64,000 bases of DNA from Mycobacterium bourgelatii (GTDB lineage Bacteria > Actinomycetota > Actinomycetes > Mycobacteriales > Mycobacteriaceae), in the NCBI RefSeq assembly GCF_010723575.1, contig NZ_BLKZ01000001.1:5146001-5210000 (forward strand), read 5' to 3'. Of this stretch, positions 19,027 to 27,733 are shown one piece after another. How positions within the stretch are numbered: the stretch's first letter is position 1; each line of letters begins with the position of its first letter. The notes below the pieces were generated by a model that did no database searches, was not told the DNA's origin, and saw only the letters and a program-made list of their open reading frames with translations. Made by a program: the position numbers and the translations under genes.

Positions 19027-19041
19027 TAGATTAGGACCGTG
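19027..19041 (+). promoter_or_regulatory. leaderless promoter candidate for lpqV
   Basis: TAGATT (19027-19032) is followed by exactly six bases and then the GTG at 19039, with no ribosome site. This is the layout of mycobacterial leaderless transcripts, in which the start codon is the first transcribed base. Confidence 0.55.
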
Positions 19042-19473
19042 CATTGGTTGCCTGGCCGCCCTCCGCGCTGGGCGCTGCTGGTTGTGGCGGCGGGTCTGAC
19101 GGCCGTGGCGGCCTGTTCGCACAGCGACGGCGGCGACAAGCCGACGCACTCATCCCCCCGGCCGTCGACATCCACCAGTTCGCCACCGCCGGGCGCCATC
19201 GGGATCTCCCCGGGCGGGGTCACGACCAAGGTCGACGCACCAGCCGAGTCGACCGAGGAAGAGTATTTCCAGGCCTGCCATGCCGCGAAGGTGTGGATGG
19301 AAACGCAAGCGGGCACTGGGCAGTCAATGATCGAGCCGTACCTGGCCATGGTTCAGGCCTCCGAGTCCGGAGTTGCGGGGACCTGGAACATCCCCTGGGC
19401 CAACCTCAGCCCGGCACGACAGGCAGCGGTGATCGTGGCTGCCGAAGCCGCCGCCGACAACGGATGCGGATAG
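19039..19473 (+). CDS. lpqV: lipoprotein LpqV
   Basis: The signal peptide (WALLVVAAGLTAVAAC) ends in a lipobox with Cys at residue 26. A Ser/Thr/Pro-rich linker and a small domain with a cysteine pair (FQACHAAKV, NGCG) follow. The 144-residue length fits M. tuberculosis LpqV (Rv1064c). It should be lipid-anchored on the outer face of the membrane; function unknown. It is transcribed divergently from the cupin gene, probably from a leaderless promoter. Confidence 0.88.
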   Translation: MHWLPGRPPRWALLVVAAGLTAVAACSHSDGGDKPTHSSPRPSTSTSSPPPGAIGISPGGVTTKVDAPAESTEEEYFQACHAAKVWMETQAGTGQSMIEPYLAMVQASESGVAGTWNIPWANLSPARQAAVIVAAEAAADNGCG

Positions 19474-19551
19474 CCGCCGCGCAATTGCGATCAGGGGTGC
19501 ACAAAACTGTCGACCGAATCGGCGGAAGGTCGACTACCCGCGCAGAATGAA

Positions 19552-20643
19552 GTGGTGTCTGGACCTACACCGCCGCGCGGCCGCGGATCATCCGGTAATC
19601 GCGTCGCGCTGGCGTTAGGCAGCGGCGGCGCCCGCGGCTACGCCCACATCGGGGTGATTCAGGTCCTCCAGGAGCGCGGCTACGAAATCGTGGGCATCGC
19701 CGGCTCGTCGATGGGCGCGGTCGTCGGCGGCGTTCAGGCGGCTGGCCGACTGGACGAGCTGGCCGATTGGGCGACGTCCCTGACCCAGCGCACCATCCTG
19801 CGACTGCTCGACCCCACCATCACCGCGGCGGGCGTGCTGCGCGCGGAGAAGATCCTGGACGCCGTGCGCGACATCGTGGGACCGGTGACCATCGAGGAGC
19901 TGCCCATCCCGTACACCGCAGTGGCGACGGACCTGCTGACGGGCAAGTCGGTGTGGTTCCAGCGTGGTCCGCTGGACGACGCCATCCGAGCGTCCATCGC
20001 GATACCGGGAGTGATCGCCCCGCACGAAACGGACGGACGCCTGCTCGCCGACGGCGGCATCCTGGAACCCCTGCCCATGGCGCCCATCGCCGGCGTCAGC
20101 GCCGACCTGACCATCGCGGTGAGCCTCGGCGGCAGTGAGACGCCCGGAAGTCGCGAAGTGGAGCAGGGCGCCACCGCCGAGTGGCTGACCCGCATGGTCC
20201 GCAGCACCTCTGCCCTGTTCGACGCCAACGCCGCACGGTCGCTCTTGGACCGGCCCGCGGCAAGGGCGGTGTTGAGTCGCTTCGGCGCGACCACCGAAAC
20301 GCTGAACGGGTCGGAAGACACCGACGACGGCGACGAGATTGTCGACGAGGCCTCCGCCGCGACGGGCCCCGAGGAGCCCGGGCTGCCCAAGTTGGGCAGC
20401 TTCGAGGTGATGAACCGCACCATCGATATCGCGCAAAGCGCCCTGGCACGTCACACGCTGGCGGCCTACCCCGCCGACCTGCTGATCGAGGTGCCGCGCT
20501 CGACCTGTCGAAGCCTGGAGTTCCATCGCGCGGCGGAGGTGATCGAAATCGGTCGCGAGCTGGCTACCCGCGCCCTGGACACGTTGTCCGACTGTGTGTC
20601 GGACGGTCCCGACTCTCCCGTCATACCCGCCATCGAGGCTTGA
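19552..20643 (+). CDS. patatin-like phospholipase (Rv1063c-like)
   Basis: Patatin domain with oxyanion loop GSGGARGYAHIG (about 23-34), nucleophile GSSMG (serine 53) and the partner aspartate in ADGGILEP (about 167), the Ser-Asp dyad of bacterial patatins. The 363-residue product has an acidic stretch at about 260-275 and a C-terminal helical region. The first codons are GTG GTG, so the start may be 19555. It converges on another patatin gene, the two stops lying 11 nt apart. It probably hydrolyses phospholipids or other lipid esters. Confidence 0.88.
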   Translation: MVSGPTPPRGRGSSGNRVALALGSGGARGYAHIGVIQVLQERGYEIVGIAGSSMGAVVGGVQAAGRLDELADWATSLTQRTILRLLDPTITAAGVLRAEKILDAVRDIVGPVTIEELPIPYTAVATDLLTGKSVWFQRGPLDDAIRASIAIPGVIAPHETDGRLLADGGILEPLPMAPIAGVSADLTIAVSLGGSETPGSREVEQGATAEWLTRMVRSTSALFDANAARSLLDRPAARAVLSRFGATTETLNGSEDTDDGDEIVDEASAATGPEEPGLPKLGSFEVMNRTIDIAQSALARHTLAAYPADLLIEVPRSTCRSLEFHRAAEVIEIGRELATRALDTLSDCVSDGPDSPVIPAIEA

Positions 20644-20654
20644 GCTACCAGCCG

Positions 20655-21512
20655 TCAGACACCCAACACCTGTGCCACGGCCGCCGCTTCTCGGCGGCCC
20701 TGGGCGCGCCCGGCCATCGCTGACGGCACCCGACAGCGCGGATCCAGCGGATTCCGCCCGAACGCCGCCAACGCGTCGTCGTCGGCGAAGATGGCGTACG
20801 CCGTGCCGTCGAACGCCGCGATCTCACCGGCCGGCCCGGGCCCGAAGGGCGAGGGTGCGTCCACGCCGGACGGCACCAGGACCACCGCCACGTCGCAATC
20901 GTCGGCCACGCTCAGGTTGACCGAACTACGCACGCCGCCGTCCATGTAGCGCCGGTCCCCGATGGTCACCGGTGGCCACGCCCCAGGCACGGCGCAACTG
21001 GCCGCCACCGCGTCGACCAACTCAACCCCAGAGTTCTGGTCAAAGACGACCAATTCTCCCGTCGCGGTGTCGATCGCGGTGAGTCGCAGCACGCGGTCGG
21101 GCCACTCGTACGACGGCAGGCGCTGCGCGATCACTTCGCGCCGCACGGATTCGGGAACGGTCTCGGTCGCCAAGGCCACCTGGCCGATTTTGGCCAGCCG
21201 ACCCGCAAGGCCGCCCTCGTTCGGCCCGGAAAGCGCGGCCAGGAACAGTTCGGTGATCTTGTCGATGTCGACACCCGGGTCGATCTCGGCCGACGTCTCG
21301 GCGACCTGCCTGGCGAACAGCTCCTCCAGCGGGCGCCCGCTGCCGATCTGGGCGCCTACGGCCGAGCCGGCCGATGTGCCGACCACCACATCCGACTCCA
21401 GCAGCAACCGCGCGGTCGCCGGCGACTCGTCGGCGATACCGCACAACACCCCTGTCTCCCAAGCGATTCCGGCAAGACCACCACCGGCCAGCACCAGCGC
21501 TCGCAGGCTCAT
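20655..21512 (-). CDS. patatin-like phospholipase (Rv1062-like)
   Basis: A second patatin, 285 residues, with LAGGGLAGIAWETG (oxyanion loop), GTSAGS (serine 47) and MDGGVRSSVN (aspartate). It is only distantly similar to the convergent neighbour, so it is a paralogue rather than a recent duplication. ATG 21512 overlaps the stop of the upstream glutamine amidotransferase gene (ATGA), making a two-gene translationally coupled unit. Confidence 0.88.
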   Translation of the reverse strand: MSLRALVLAGGGLAGIAWETGVLCGIADESPATARLLLESDVVVGTSAGSAVGAQIGSGRPLEELFARQVAETSAEIDPGVDIDKITELFLAALSGPNEGGLAGRLAKIGQVALATETVPESVRREVIAQRLPSYEWPDRVLRLTAIDTATGELVVFDQNSGVELVDAVAASCAVPGAWPPVTIGDRRYMDGGVRSSVNLSVADDCDVAVVLVPSGVDAPSPFGPGPAGEIAAFDGTAYAIFADDDALAAFGRNPLDPRCRVPSAMAGRAQGRREAAAVAQVLGV

Positions 21513-22375
21513 CGCACCGACGTGTGCTGGGCGTGCAGCACGGGCTCGCTGAGATCGGTTTTGCGCAGCTGATGCCGCGGTGGGTCAGGCAACACCAAGG
21601 TCCGGGTCATCCGCAGCGACGAGTCGACGTGCACCAACTCGCCCGGAGCGATCAGGCTCCAGCGGGGGTCGTCGTCCATGGGTTCGGTCGCGAATATCAC
21701 CGACGGCCGATCGCTCAAATGCTCACACCACGCGCGGATGCGCTGCGACCGCAGATCGAAATCGGGCGCGCCGCCCAGGCGACGATCCAGCACGTAGAGC
21801 TTGTTGGGTTCCGGATAGCGCAGCGCCCACATGTCGGTGGCGGTGCTCAGCACGATGTTGGCCGCGTAAACGGGGACGTTTGCCGCCACCCAGGTCATCG
21901 CGTCGACCAGACCTGCCGTCTCGTCACCTCCGTGAGCGCGGATCGAGGCGGTGATCAACGCGAAGATTCGTTCGGAATCGGTTTGGCCCAGAACGAGATC
22001 CGAGGCACCGACTGCACGCAGCCGTTCGTCGATGGTGTCCAGACCTTCGACTACGCCGTTGTGCGCGAAGATTCGCCCGTCCTGCAAGAACGGATGGGTG
22101 TTGTGGACGTCGAGCGACCCGGTCGTCGCGTACCGCACGTGAGCGACAAACGTTGTGCCGGTGAGGTGATGGGCTTCGGCGGCAAAGTCCATGTCCTGCC
22201 ACGCCGCGATGGGCTCTTTGTGCAGCTGCGGTCGGCCGTGTTCGTCGAAAACCCCCAGACCCGTGCCGTCGGGATTTCGCCTGCTTTGCTCGGCGAGGCT
22301 GTCGGGGGCGTCCAACAGCCAAAACGTGGCCGTGACCACGTTCGTCCCGGCGTGCAGGCCAAAAAGTCGACACAT
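21509..22375 (-). CDS. class II glutamine amidotransferase, YafJ type (Rv1061-like)
   Basis: The start MCRLFGLHAG puts the catalytic N-terminal cysteine at position 2, exposed after methionine removal. NPDGTGLG and the later HVRYATTG supply glutaminase motifs. The 288-residue product is a stand-alone Ntn glutaminase domain, related to YafJ and EgtC. It would release ammonia from glutamine or cleave a gamma-glutamyl amide; the acceptor or substrate is unknown. It is coupled to the patatin gene downstream. Confidence 0.88.
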   Translation of the reverse strand: MCRLFGLHAGTNVVTATFWLLDAPDSLAEQSRRNPDGTGLGVFDEHGRPQLHKEPIAAWQDMDFAAEAHHLTGTTFVAHVRYATTGSLDVHNTHPFLQDGRIFAHNGVVEGLDTIDERLRAVGASDLVLGQTDSERIFALITASIRAHGGDETAGLVDAMTWVAANVPVYAANIVLSTATDMWALRYPEPNKLYVLDRRLGGAPDFDLRSQRIRAWCEHLSDRPSVIFATEPMDDDPRWSLIAPGELVHVDSSLRMTRTLVLPDPPRHQLRKTDLSEPVLHAQHTSVR

Positions 22376-22397
22376 GGTCCCGACGGTACCGAAGGGC

Positions 22398-22871
22398 TCA
22401 GTCCACGAGTTGGGCGGAAAGGTTCTCGAGGACTCCGCGCGCGTAGCCTTTCCAGATCTTCCCGAACCCGGGCAGCAGTAGGGCGGCCACCGCTGACTTC
22501 GGGTAGATGGTCCATTGCCAAGTCACCCCGGTTCCGGTGCCGGCGGGCGCGAAGCTCCATTTGCCGTCGACGGAGCCGATCAGCGCCGCCATGGGTCCTT
22601 TGATGTCGGAGAGCCGGTAGCCGAACGACCGCGGGGGGTCGACACTGGTCAGTTCCTCCCGCAGGCTGCCGCCACCCACCATGGTGATGAGCCGGGTCTG
22701 GCCCGCGGCATCCCAGTCACCCGTCTGCTCAAGAACGTCCTTGATCGGCGGGATCGGCCCATACCAGTTCGAGCAGATCACCGGCAGCGGTATGGCCAGT
22801 GTGCGGCGAAATGCATCCTCGACGGTGACGGGTATTGCTCGCGACTGTGCGACGACGACAGAGCTAGGCAT
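22398..22871 (-). CDS. SRPBCC/polyketide cyclase-like protein (Rv1060-like)
   Basis: This 157-residue protein has the START-like (SRPBCC) helix-grip pattern: an N-terminal strand with VTVEDAFRRTL, central strands to KWSFAPAGTGTGVTWQWTIY, and a long C-terminal helix ending VLENLSAQLVD. Such proteins bind hydrophobic ligands. ATG 22871 is the only plausible start. It lies 22 nt upstream of the amidotransferase start on the same strand. Confidence 0.8.
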   Translation of the reverse strand: MPSSVVVAQSRAIPVTVEDAFRRTLAIPLPVICSNWYGPIPPIKDVLEQTGDWDAAGQTRLITMVGGGSLREELTSVDPPRSFGYRLSDIKGPMAALIGSVDGKWSFAPAGTGTGVTWQWTIYPKSAVAALLLPGFGKIWKGYARGVLENLSAQLVD

Positions 22872-22902
22872 TACCAGACTGTAACCGTCCAGCGGGTTGC
22901 CG

Positions 22903-23961
22903 TCAGCGGCTCAAGTGTGGGGCGGCCCGGCCGGTGATGAGCGGCAGATCGAAGAAGCTCTGAATACCCGCCGGCGCCGCGCAGGTTGCCGGGACGGCGT
23001 TGACGCAGTGCGCAGCCGTGGCGACGATGCCGGGATTGCTCTCCAGCCCTTCTTGCACGCTTTCGGGCTGCCAGCCCTTGATGGTGACGGAGGTGCTCGG
23101 GTTTCCGCGCACCTCGATCTCGTACCGCTCCCCAGCCGGACCGAAAGACCAAGGGGGGTCGAGGTTTTCCTCCCCCATCAACCAGTTGACGGTGATCTCG
23201 ACGACCACCGTGTCCCCGACCAGCGCCTGCCAGTGGAAGCGGCGCCCGGCGACCTGACCGGGTTCGATCACCCCGATCGGCGAGTCGATCGGCGCGGTCG
23301 CGACGGCCACTTCTTGCAGCGGCCGGATCTCGGGCTCGGCGGCGAAGCCCAATTGGTCGACGCAGAGCCGAACGGACTGGATGAAGCCGCCGTTGAGCAA
23401 TTTCTGCATCGGCCCCGTCAATGCGCTGTCGGGGGTGCCGCCGAAGCCCATGACGTAGCGCAGCACATCCGGCGCTCCGTAGGTCCTGAGATCTGAAAAC
23501 TCCTCGGCGCGAACGAAAGTCACTCCCGTCGACATCACCGACAGCAGCAGGGGAAACAGTTCGGTGGCCGCCCCTGGGCCGATGCCGGCACCGTGCAGCG
23601 TCGTGTTGCCGGCCTGGGCGGCAATTTCCAGTGGTGCGGCCTCTTTCTCGCTCGGGTAGAACCACCCGAGCGGGGTGACGACGTTCTTCCCGGAACGCAG
23701 CAGCGCGGCGACCTCGTCGACGCTGGGCATCAGCGGCGCATAGATGACCGCGTCGGCGTCTAGGCCCAGGATGTCGTCGATGCTGTTGGTCGCGGTTACG
23801 CCCAGCGGCGGCGTGCCGGCGATCTCGCCGACGTCTTTGCCGTTCTTGGCCTCGGAATGCACCCAACAGCCGACGAGTTCGAGTTCGGGATGCTCCAGTA
23901 CCCCCTTGATTGCGGCCACGCCGACCGACCCGGTTGCCCATTGCACGACTCGCAGACTCAT
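22903..23961 (-). CDS. diaminopentanoate-dehydrogenase-like NAD(P) oxidoreductase (Rv1059-like)
   Basis: The N-terminal Rossmann domain (MSLRVVQWATGSVGVAAIKG) is of the dihydrodipicolinate-reductase type. The C-terminal domain is like that of 2,4-diaminopentanoate dehydrogenase. I chose ATG 23961 because AAGGTGACC precedes it directly and the product (352 residues) fits the M. tuberculosis homologue. The frame extends upstream to 24093 only through an intergenic palindrome. The true substrate in mycobacteria is unknown. Confidence 0.85.
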   Translation of the reverse strand: MSLRVVQWATGSVGVAAIKGVLEHPELELVGCWVHSEAKNGKDVGEIAGTPPLGVTATNSIDDILGLDADAVIYAPLMPSVDEVAALLRSGKNVVTPLGWFYPSEKEAAPLEIAAQAGNTTLHGAGIGPGAATELFPLLLSVMSTGVTFVRAEEFSDLRTYGAPDVLRYVMGFGGTPDSALTGPMQKLLNGGFIQSVRLCVDQLGFAAEPEIRPLQEVAVATAPIDSPIGVIEPGQVAGRRFHWQALVGDTVVVEITVNWLMGEENLDPPWSFGPAGERYEIEVRGNPSTSVTIKGWQPESVQEGLESNPGIVATAAHCVNAVPATCAAPAGIQSFFDLPLITGRAAPHLSR

Positions 23962-23986
23962 GGTCACCTTTTTACTCGCGAGTACT

Positions 23987-24048
23987 CGCGAGCAGACACA
24001 AACTTGTACGTTGCGGGCCGAAACCGTACGAGTTTGCGTCTGCTCGCG
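23987..24048. repeat. long intergenic inverted repeat (GAGCAGACxCAAAC family)
   Basis: Two 24-nt arms (23987-24010 and 24025-24048) match at 22 of 24 positions around a 14-nt loop. The arms contain GCAGACACAAACTTG and its partner AGTTTGCGTCTGC. It lies in the 103-bp gap between the fadD14 stop and the next minus-strand start, so it may attenuate readthrough. There is no T run, so it is not a classical terminator. Confidence 0.75.
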
Positions 24049-24064
24049 GGTGGCTCGCGGGTGG

Positions 24065-25702
24065 TTAGTGCGCCTCGATGACGTCGTAGCCACCGTCGGC
24101 GTAGTGAGACCGGATGGTCTTCTTGTCGTATTTGCCGACGCTGGTGCGCGGGATCTTGTCGGTGAATGCCCACCGTTCGGGCAACCACCACCGAACTACC
24201 CTGTCCGTGAGGAACTTTCGCAGTTCGCCGGCACTGATCGTGGCGCCTTCCCGCGGCACGACGACGGCCAGGGGGCGCTCCTGCCAGCGCTCGTCGGGAA
24301 CCCCGACCACTGCGGCCTCGACCACGTCGGGATGTGCGATCAGGTTGTTCTCCAAGTCGACCGAGGAGATCCATTCCCCACCGGACTTGATGACGTCTTT
24401 GGACCGGTCGGTCAAGGTGACGAAGCCGTATTCGTCGATGCGGCCGACGTCGCCGGTGCGCAACCAGCCCGAGTCGAACTTGGACGCGTCGTATCCGCGG
24501 TAGTACGAGCCGGTGATCCAGGGTCCGCGAACCTCCAGCTCACCCACGGCCTCGCCGTCATTGGGCAGCACCTTGCCGTCGTCGTCGACGATGCGGACCT
24601 CCACGCCGCAGACCGGCTGACCCTGCGTCCCGCGGAATGCCCAGTGCTGGTCGTCCGGGGTCCCGGGCGGCGGCCAGGCCATGGTCGCCAGCGGGGAGGT
24701 TTCCGTCATGCCCCACAACTGCCGAATCTGCACGGAGTGCTTTTCCTCGAAGGCTTGCATCAGCGACACCGGGACGGCCGAACCGCCGCAGACGACCATG
24801 CGCAACGACGACATGTCGTGGCCGGGGTCCCTTTCCAGCTGATGCAACACGTCGTTCCAGATGGTCGGCACCGCACCGGCCACCGTCGGCCGCAGCGTCT
24901 CCACCATCTGAATGATCGACTTGGCGTCCAGGTGCCGATCGGGAAGCACCAGGTCCGCCCCCGCCATCAACGCCGCATACGGCAGCCCCCACGCGTTTGC
25001 GTGAAACATCGGCACGACGGGCAGTACTCGGTCGCTGTTGCCAACCCCGACGCCGTTGGCGGTACACGCCGCCATGGTGTGCAAATAGCTCGAACGGTGG
25101 CTGTAGACAACACCTTTGGGATTGCCGGTGGTGCCGCTGGTGTAGCACATGGCGGCGGCCGACTTCTCGTCGATATCCGGCCAATCGAAGTCGGTGGGCT
25201 GGCCATCGATCACCTCGGCGTAGCGCAGCACCGTCTTGCCGGACCCCTGCAGCGCCTCCACCGCCGAATCGTCGCCCTCGCCCACCGCGATCAGGGTGTG
25301 CACGGTCTCTAGTTCGGGCAGCACCGGCGCGAGCAGTTTGCACAGCGACAGGTCCACCAGGATCACCTGGTCCTCGGCCTCGTTGGCGACGTAGGCGATC
25401 TGCTCCGGGAAGAGCCGGATGTTGAGCGTGTGCAAGACCGCCCCCATGGAAGGAACGGCGAGATACACCGTGAGGTGCTCGGTGTTGTTCCACATGAACG
25501 TGCCGACTCGCTGGTCGCCCGTTATGCCGAGACCGCGCAACGCGTTTGCCAGCTGCGCGGCCTGCTGACCCACCTCGCGGTAGGTGCTGTAGCGGTATCC
25601 GTCACCGGTGTCGGTGATGACTTGACGTGCTCCGTGAACGCCGCATCCGTGGCGCATGATCGCGGTGATTGTCAGGGGGAAATCCTGCATCGTGCCGTAC
25701 AT
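24065..25702 (-). CDS. fadD14: medium-chain fatty acid-CoA ligase (FadD14)
   Basis: Acyl-adenylate-forming enzyme of 545 residues, activating fatty acids with ATP and CoA. It carries the AMP-binding P-loop YTSGTTGNPKGVVYSHRS near residue 190, the WGMTET motif, the hinge/adenylate motif WLRTGDVGRIDEYG, and the C-terminal lysine in PRTSVGKYDKK. Length and position agree with Rv1058. The start could be ATG 25702 or ATG 25690 (MQDFPLTI); neither has a clear ribosome site. Confidence 0.9.
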   Translation of the reverse strand: MYGTMQDFPLTITAIMRHGCGVHGARQVITDTGDGYRYSTYREVGQQAAQLANALRGLGITGDQRVGTFMWNNTEHLTVYLAVPSMGAVLHTLNIRLFPEQIAYVANEAEDQVILVDLSLCKLLAPVLPELETVHTLIAVGEGDDSAVEALQGSGKTVLRYAEVIDGQPTDFDWPDIDEKSAAAMCYTSGTTGNPKGVVYSHRSSYLHTMAACTANGVGVGNSDRVLPVVPMFHANAWGLPYAALMAGADLVLPDRHLDAKSIIQMVETLRPTVAGAVPTIWNDVLHQLERDPGHDMSSLRMVVCGGSAVPVSLMQAFEEKHSVQIRQLWGMTETSPLATMAWPPPGTPDDQHWAFRGTQGQPVCGVEVRIVDDDGKVLPNDGEAVGELEVRGPWITGSYYRGYDASKFDSGWLRTGDVGRIDEYGFVTLTDRSKDVIKSGGEWISSVDLENNLIAHPDVVEAAVVGVPDERWQERPLAVVVPREGATISAGELRKFLTDRVVRWWLPERWAFTDKIPRTSVGKYDKKTIRSHYADGGYDVIEAH

Positions 25703-25821
25703 CGACGTACCGCCTTACGGGTCTCGGCGCAGCACCGCCTCGTCTCCAGTCGGGCGAATGCTATCGCCGCGGGAACTCATGGTGCAGGGGTTCCCCCGAG
25801 AAGCACGTTCAACACCGCGCG

Positions 25822-27021
25822 TCAGGCCAGCGCCGGCTCACGCTCGAACAGCTCGGGCAGCAGCCAGTCGACGGACGTGTTGGCTTCCAGAGCCTGCTGC
25901 TCGACGGGCATTTCTTGCCGCTGACCAACCAATGCCCTGGTGACCCTGCCGTCGTAGTCGGCGACGTAGAGGTACTTGCCGTCCGGGCTTTCCACTACGC
26001 ACGACGGCTGGCGGGTCTTGAAGGTGCCGATGACGTCCTGCGTGTCGGCGTTGAGCATCGTGACGCGATCCTCGCTGACCAGATAGACGCGGTCCGCGTT
26101 GCCGCTGACGCTGACCTGGGTGACCAGGCCACCGATCTCGCCGAGCTTGCGGGTGGCGGTGACTTTGTTGGTCTTCGTGTCGATGACGTCGACGACCGTG
26201 CCGAAGTCGACGCCGCAACTGGCGACGTAAACCGTTGCGCCGTCGGGGCCCAACGCGACGTCACGGATGGCCGCACCGATGTCGATGGTCGCCAGCACAT
26301 GCAAGCCGGGCTGGGTTTCCTTCTTGGCGTTCTTGGCGCCCTTCGCTGCCGACTTGGTGCCCTTCTTGCGCCACCCGGAGCGCCCGCGGCTCGGGGCCTC
26401 GGGCTGGCTGTGGGTACCGACAACGACCACCTGACCGCCGGACGGGCCGTTGACCCCGACGTACAGCCGGCTTCCGTCCGGACTGACGCGCACGCATTCG
26501 GTGACGGTGCCGGGCGCTGTCGCGATGTCGACGACCTCGATGCGGTCCGTCGTGGTGTTCAGCACAGCGATGTCCGCACCGCGGGCGCCGTTGCGACTGG
26601 CGTACACGTACTTGCCGTCCTGGCTCACGGCCAGATCGGTGAGGCTCAAGGCCAGCGGATGAGACTCGACGACGGTGTTGGTGGCGGTGTCGATAACAGT
26701 GATCGCGTCATATGACGGGGAGACCGTGCTGACGTAGGCGCGGTCGGTGTTCGCACCGCCCATGGCGATGGCGAACGGTTCGTCGATGCCGGCGAGAGTC
26801 GCGGTGACCCGGCAGGTGTCGGTGTTGATCACCGAAACGCTGTGGTCGCGGTAGTTGGTCACCAGCAGTTGGCCGCCGTCGGGGGTTATCCCGATAGCGC
26901 TGATCGGACCGTTCTTGACGGGGATTTCGACAGCGAGGGGGTTGCCAGGTGACGAGTCGAAGTCCGCGAGCTGGATGTTCTTGCTGGCCTGCGCGACCTT
27001 ACGGCCTTTCATCGCGCTCAT
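25822..27021 (-). CDS. seven-bladed beta-propeller protein (Rv1057-like)
   Basis: YVTN-type propeller made of repeated strands such as GQLLVTNYRDHSVSVINT, GKYVYASRNG and GKYLYVADYDG. A Lys/Arg-rich insertion at about residues 212-235 (KKGTKSAAKGAKNAKK) forms a charged loop. I chose ATG 27021, about 7 nt after AAAGGCGG; it gives 399 residues against about 393 in M. tuberculosis. There the gene is induced in macrophages and is directly controlled by MprAB, TrcRS and SigE. The long upstream region here carries matching candidate sites, and trcRS lies in this same window. Confidence 0.87.
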   Translation of the reverse strand: MSAMKGRKVAQASKNIQLADFDSSPGNPLAVEIPVKNGPISAIGITPDGGQLLVTNYRDHSVSVINTDTCRVTATLAGIDEPFAIAMGGANTDRAYVSTVSPSYDAITVIDTATNTVVESHPLALSLTDLAVSQDGKYVYASRNGARGADIAVLNTTTDRIEVVDIATAPGTVTECVRVSPDGSRLYVGVNGPSGGQVVVVGTHSQPEAPSRGRSGWRKKGTKSAAKGAKNAKKETQPGLHVLATIDIGAAIRDVALGPDGATVYVASCGVDFGTVVDVIDTKTNKVTATRKLGEIGGLVTQVSVSGNADRVYLVSEDRVTMLNADTQDVIGTFKTRQPSCVVESPDGKYLYVADYDGRVTRALVGQRQEMPVEQQALEANTSVDWLLPELFEREPALA

Positions 27022-27157
27022 GCTGGCACCGCCTTTGCTGTTGTCGAACCTCCACGCGGGGCGACGGGCTTCGCGACTACTTTGTGCGGCCTGTCGGCCC
27101 GGGGTTACCGGTTTTACGTTTACGGCACCTCGATTAGCGCCGTAATTAATCGCATTG

Positions 27158-27183
27158 AACACCATTCTAGCTCGCGAAATTCC
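27158..27183 (-). promoter_or_regulatory. SigE-like promoter of the beta-propeller gene
   Basis: On the minus strand GGAAT (27183-27179) and GTT (27160-27158) are separated by 18 nt, close to the SigE pattern GGAA(C/T)-N17/18-GTT. A TAGAAT (27169-27164) inside the spacer could be a housekeeping -10. Either would place the transcript start about 110-130 nt upstream of ATG 27021. Confidence 0.4.
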
Positions 27184-27223
27184 CCCGAAAAGAATTCAAT
27201 TCGCGACTTTGTAACCCAGGTCA

Positions 27224-27248
27224 CTCAGACGACTCAGGTTGCACTCAG
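27224..27248 (-). promoter_or_regulatory. CTGAG direct-repeat operator candidate (MprA/TrcR type)
   Basis: Three CTGAG(T) copies on the minus strand (plus-strand CTCAG at 27224, 27233 and 27244), plus a related CTGGG next to them, are spaced 9-11 nt, about one helical turn. They lie 40-65 nt upstream of the SigE-like -35, the place for an activator. M. tuberculosis MprA binds paired loosely conserved direct repeats. Confidence 0.4.
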
Positions 27249-27510
27249 GTAGCGATTTTCTACCAGTCTAGCAGAAATATGTAGGCAAACTAATCTTATG
27301 GCCTGAACAGGGTTGTTGACTCACGTGGCTACCTGATGAGTTGGCCTGACTCTAAGTCGTTGGATAAGAGACTCTTAAGTTCCCGAATCGGGGGAGGCAT
27401 ATATCACACGCTGCCTGCCCGTTCGTGTCGCATTTCGTTATTTCGACGCACCCGCGCTGCGATCAAGTCGACCCCCGACTGGCTTTCTCTGCGTCTTACC
27501 CCCACCGAAC

Positions 27511-27733
27511 GTCACGCTGGCGCGACGGCCGCCGCCGACGGCCCTTTCTCCCGCCGAACGTCACGCTGGCGCGACGGCCGCCGCCGAACGTCACGCCAGC
27601 GCAACCGTCGCCGCCGACGGCCCCTTCTCCCGCCGAACGTCACGCCAGCGCAACCGTCGCCGCCGACGGCCCTTTCCCCCGTCGAGCGTCACGCTGGCGC
27701 GACAGCCGTCGCCGAGCGTCACGCCAGCGCGAC
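27511..27733. repeat. six-copy GTCACGCYRGCG hairpin array, 49/30-bp spacing
   Basis: GTCACGC(TG/CA)GCGC(G/A)AC begins at 27511, 27560, 27590, 27639, 27688 and 27718. The spacing is 49, 30, 49, 49, 30. The 49-bp unit contains an extra 19-bp segment (GACGGCCCTTTCTCCCGCC) absent from the 30-bp unit. Both orientations of the central TGG/CCA occur. Confidence 0.85.

Noticed and set aside
21374..22603. 409-codon plus-strand frame across the patatin and amidotransferase genes
   Set aside because: Arg/Pro/Gly-rich antisense translation without motifs; it crosses two well-supported genes.
23744..25312. 522-codon plus-strand frame opposite fadD14
   Set aside because: Antisense shadow; low-information composition rich in Arg, His, Val and Gly.
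27511..27733. CRISPR or coding repeat at the 49/30-bp array
   Set aside because: No unique spacers; the intervals are repeats themselves, and the frames through it are low complexity.
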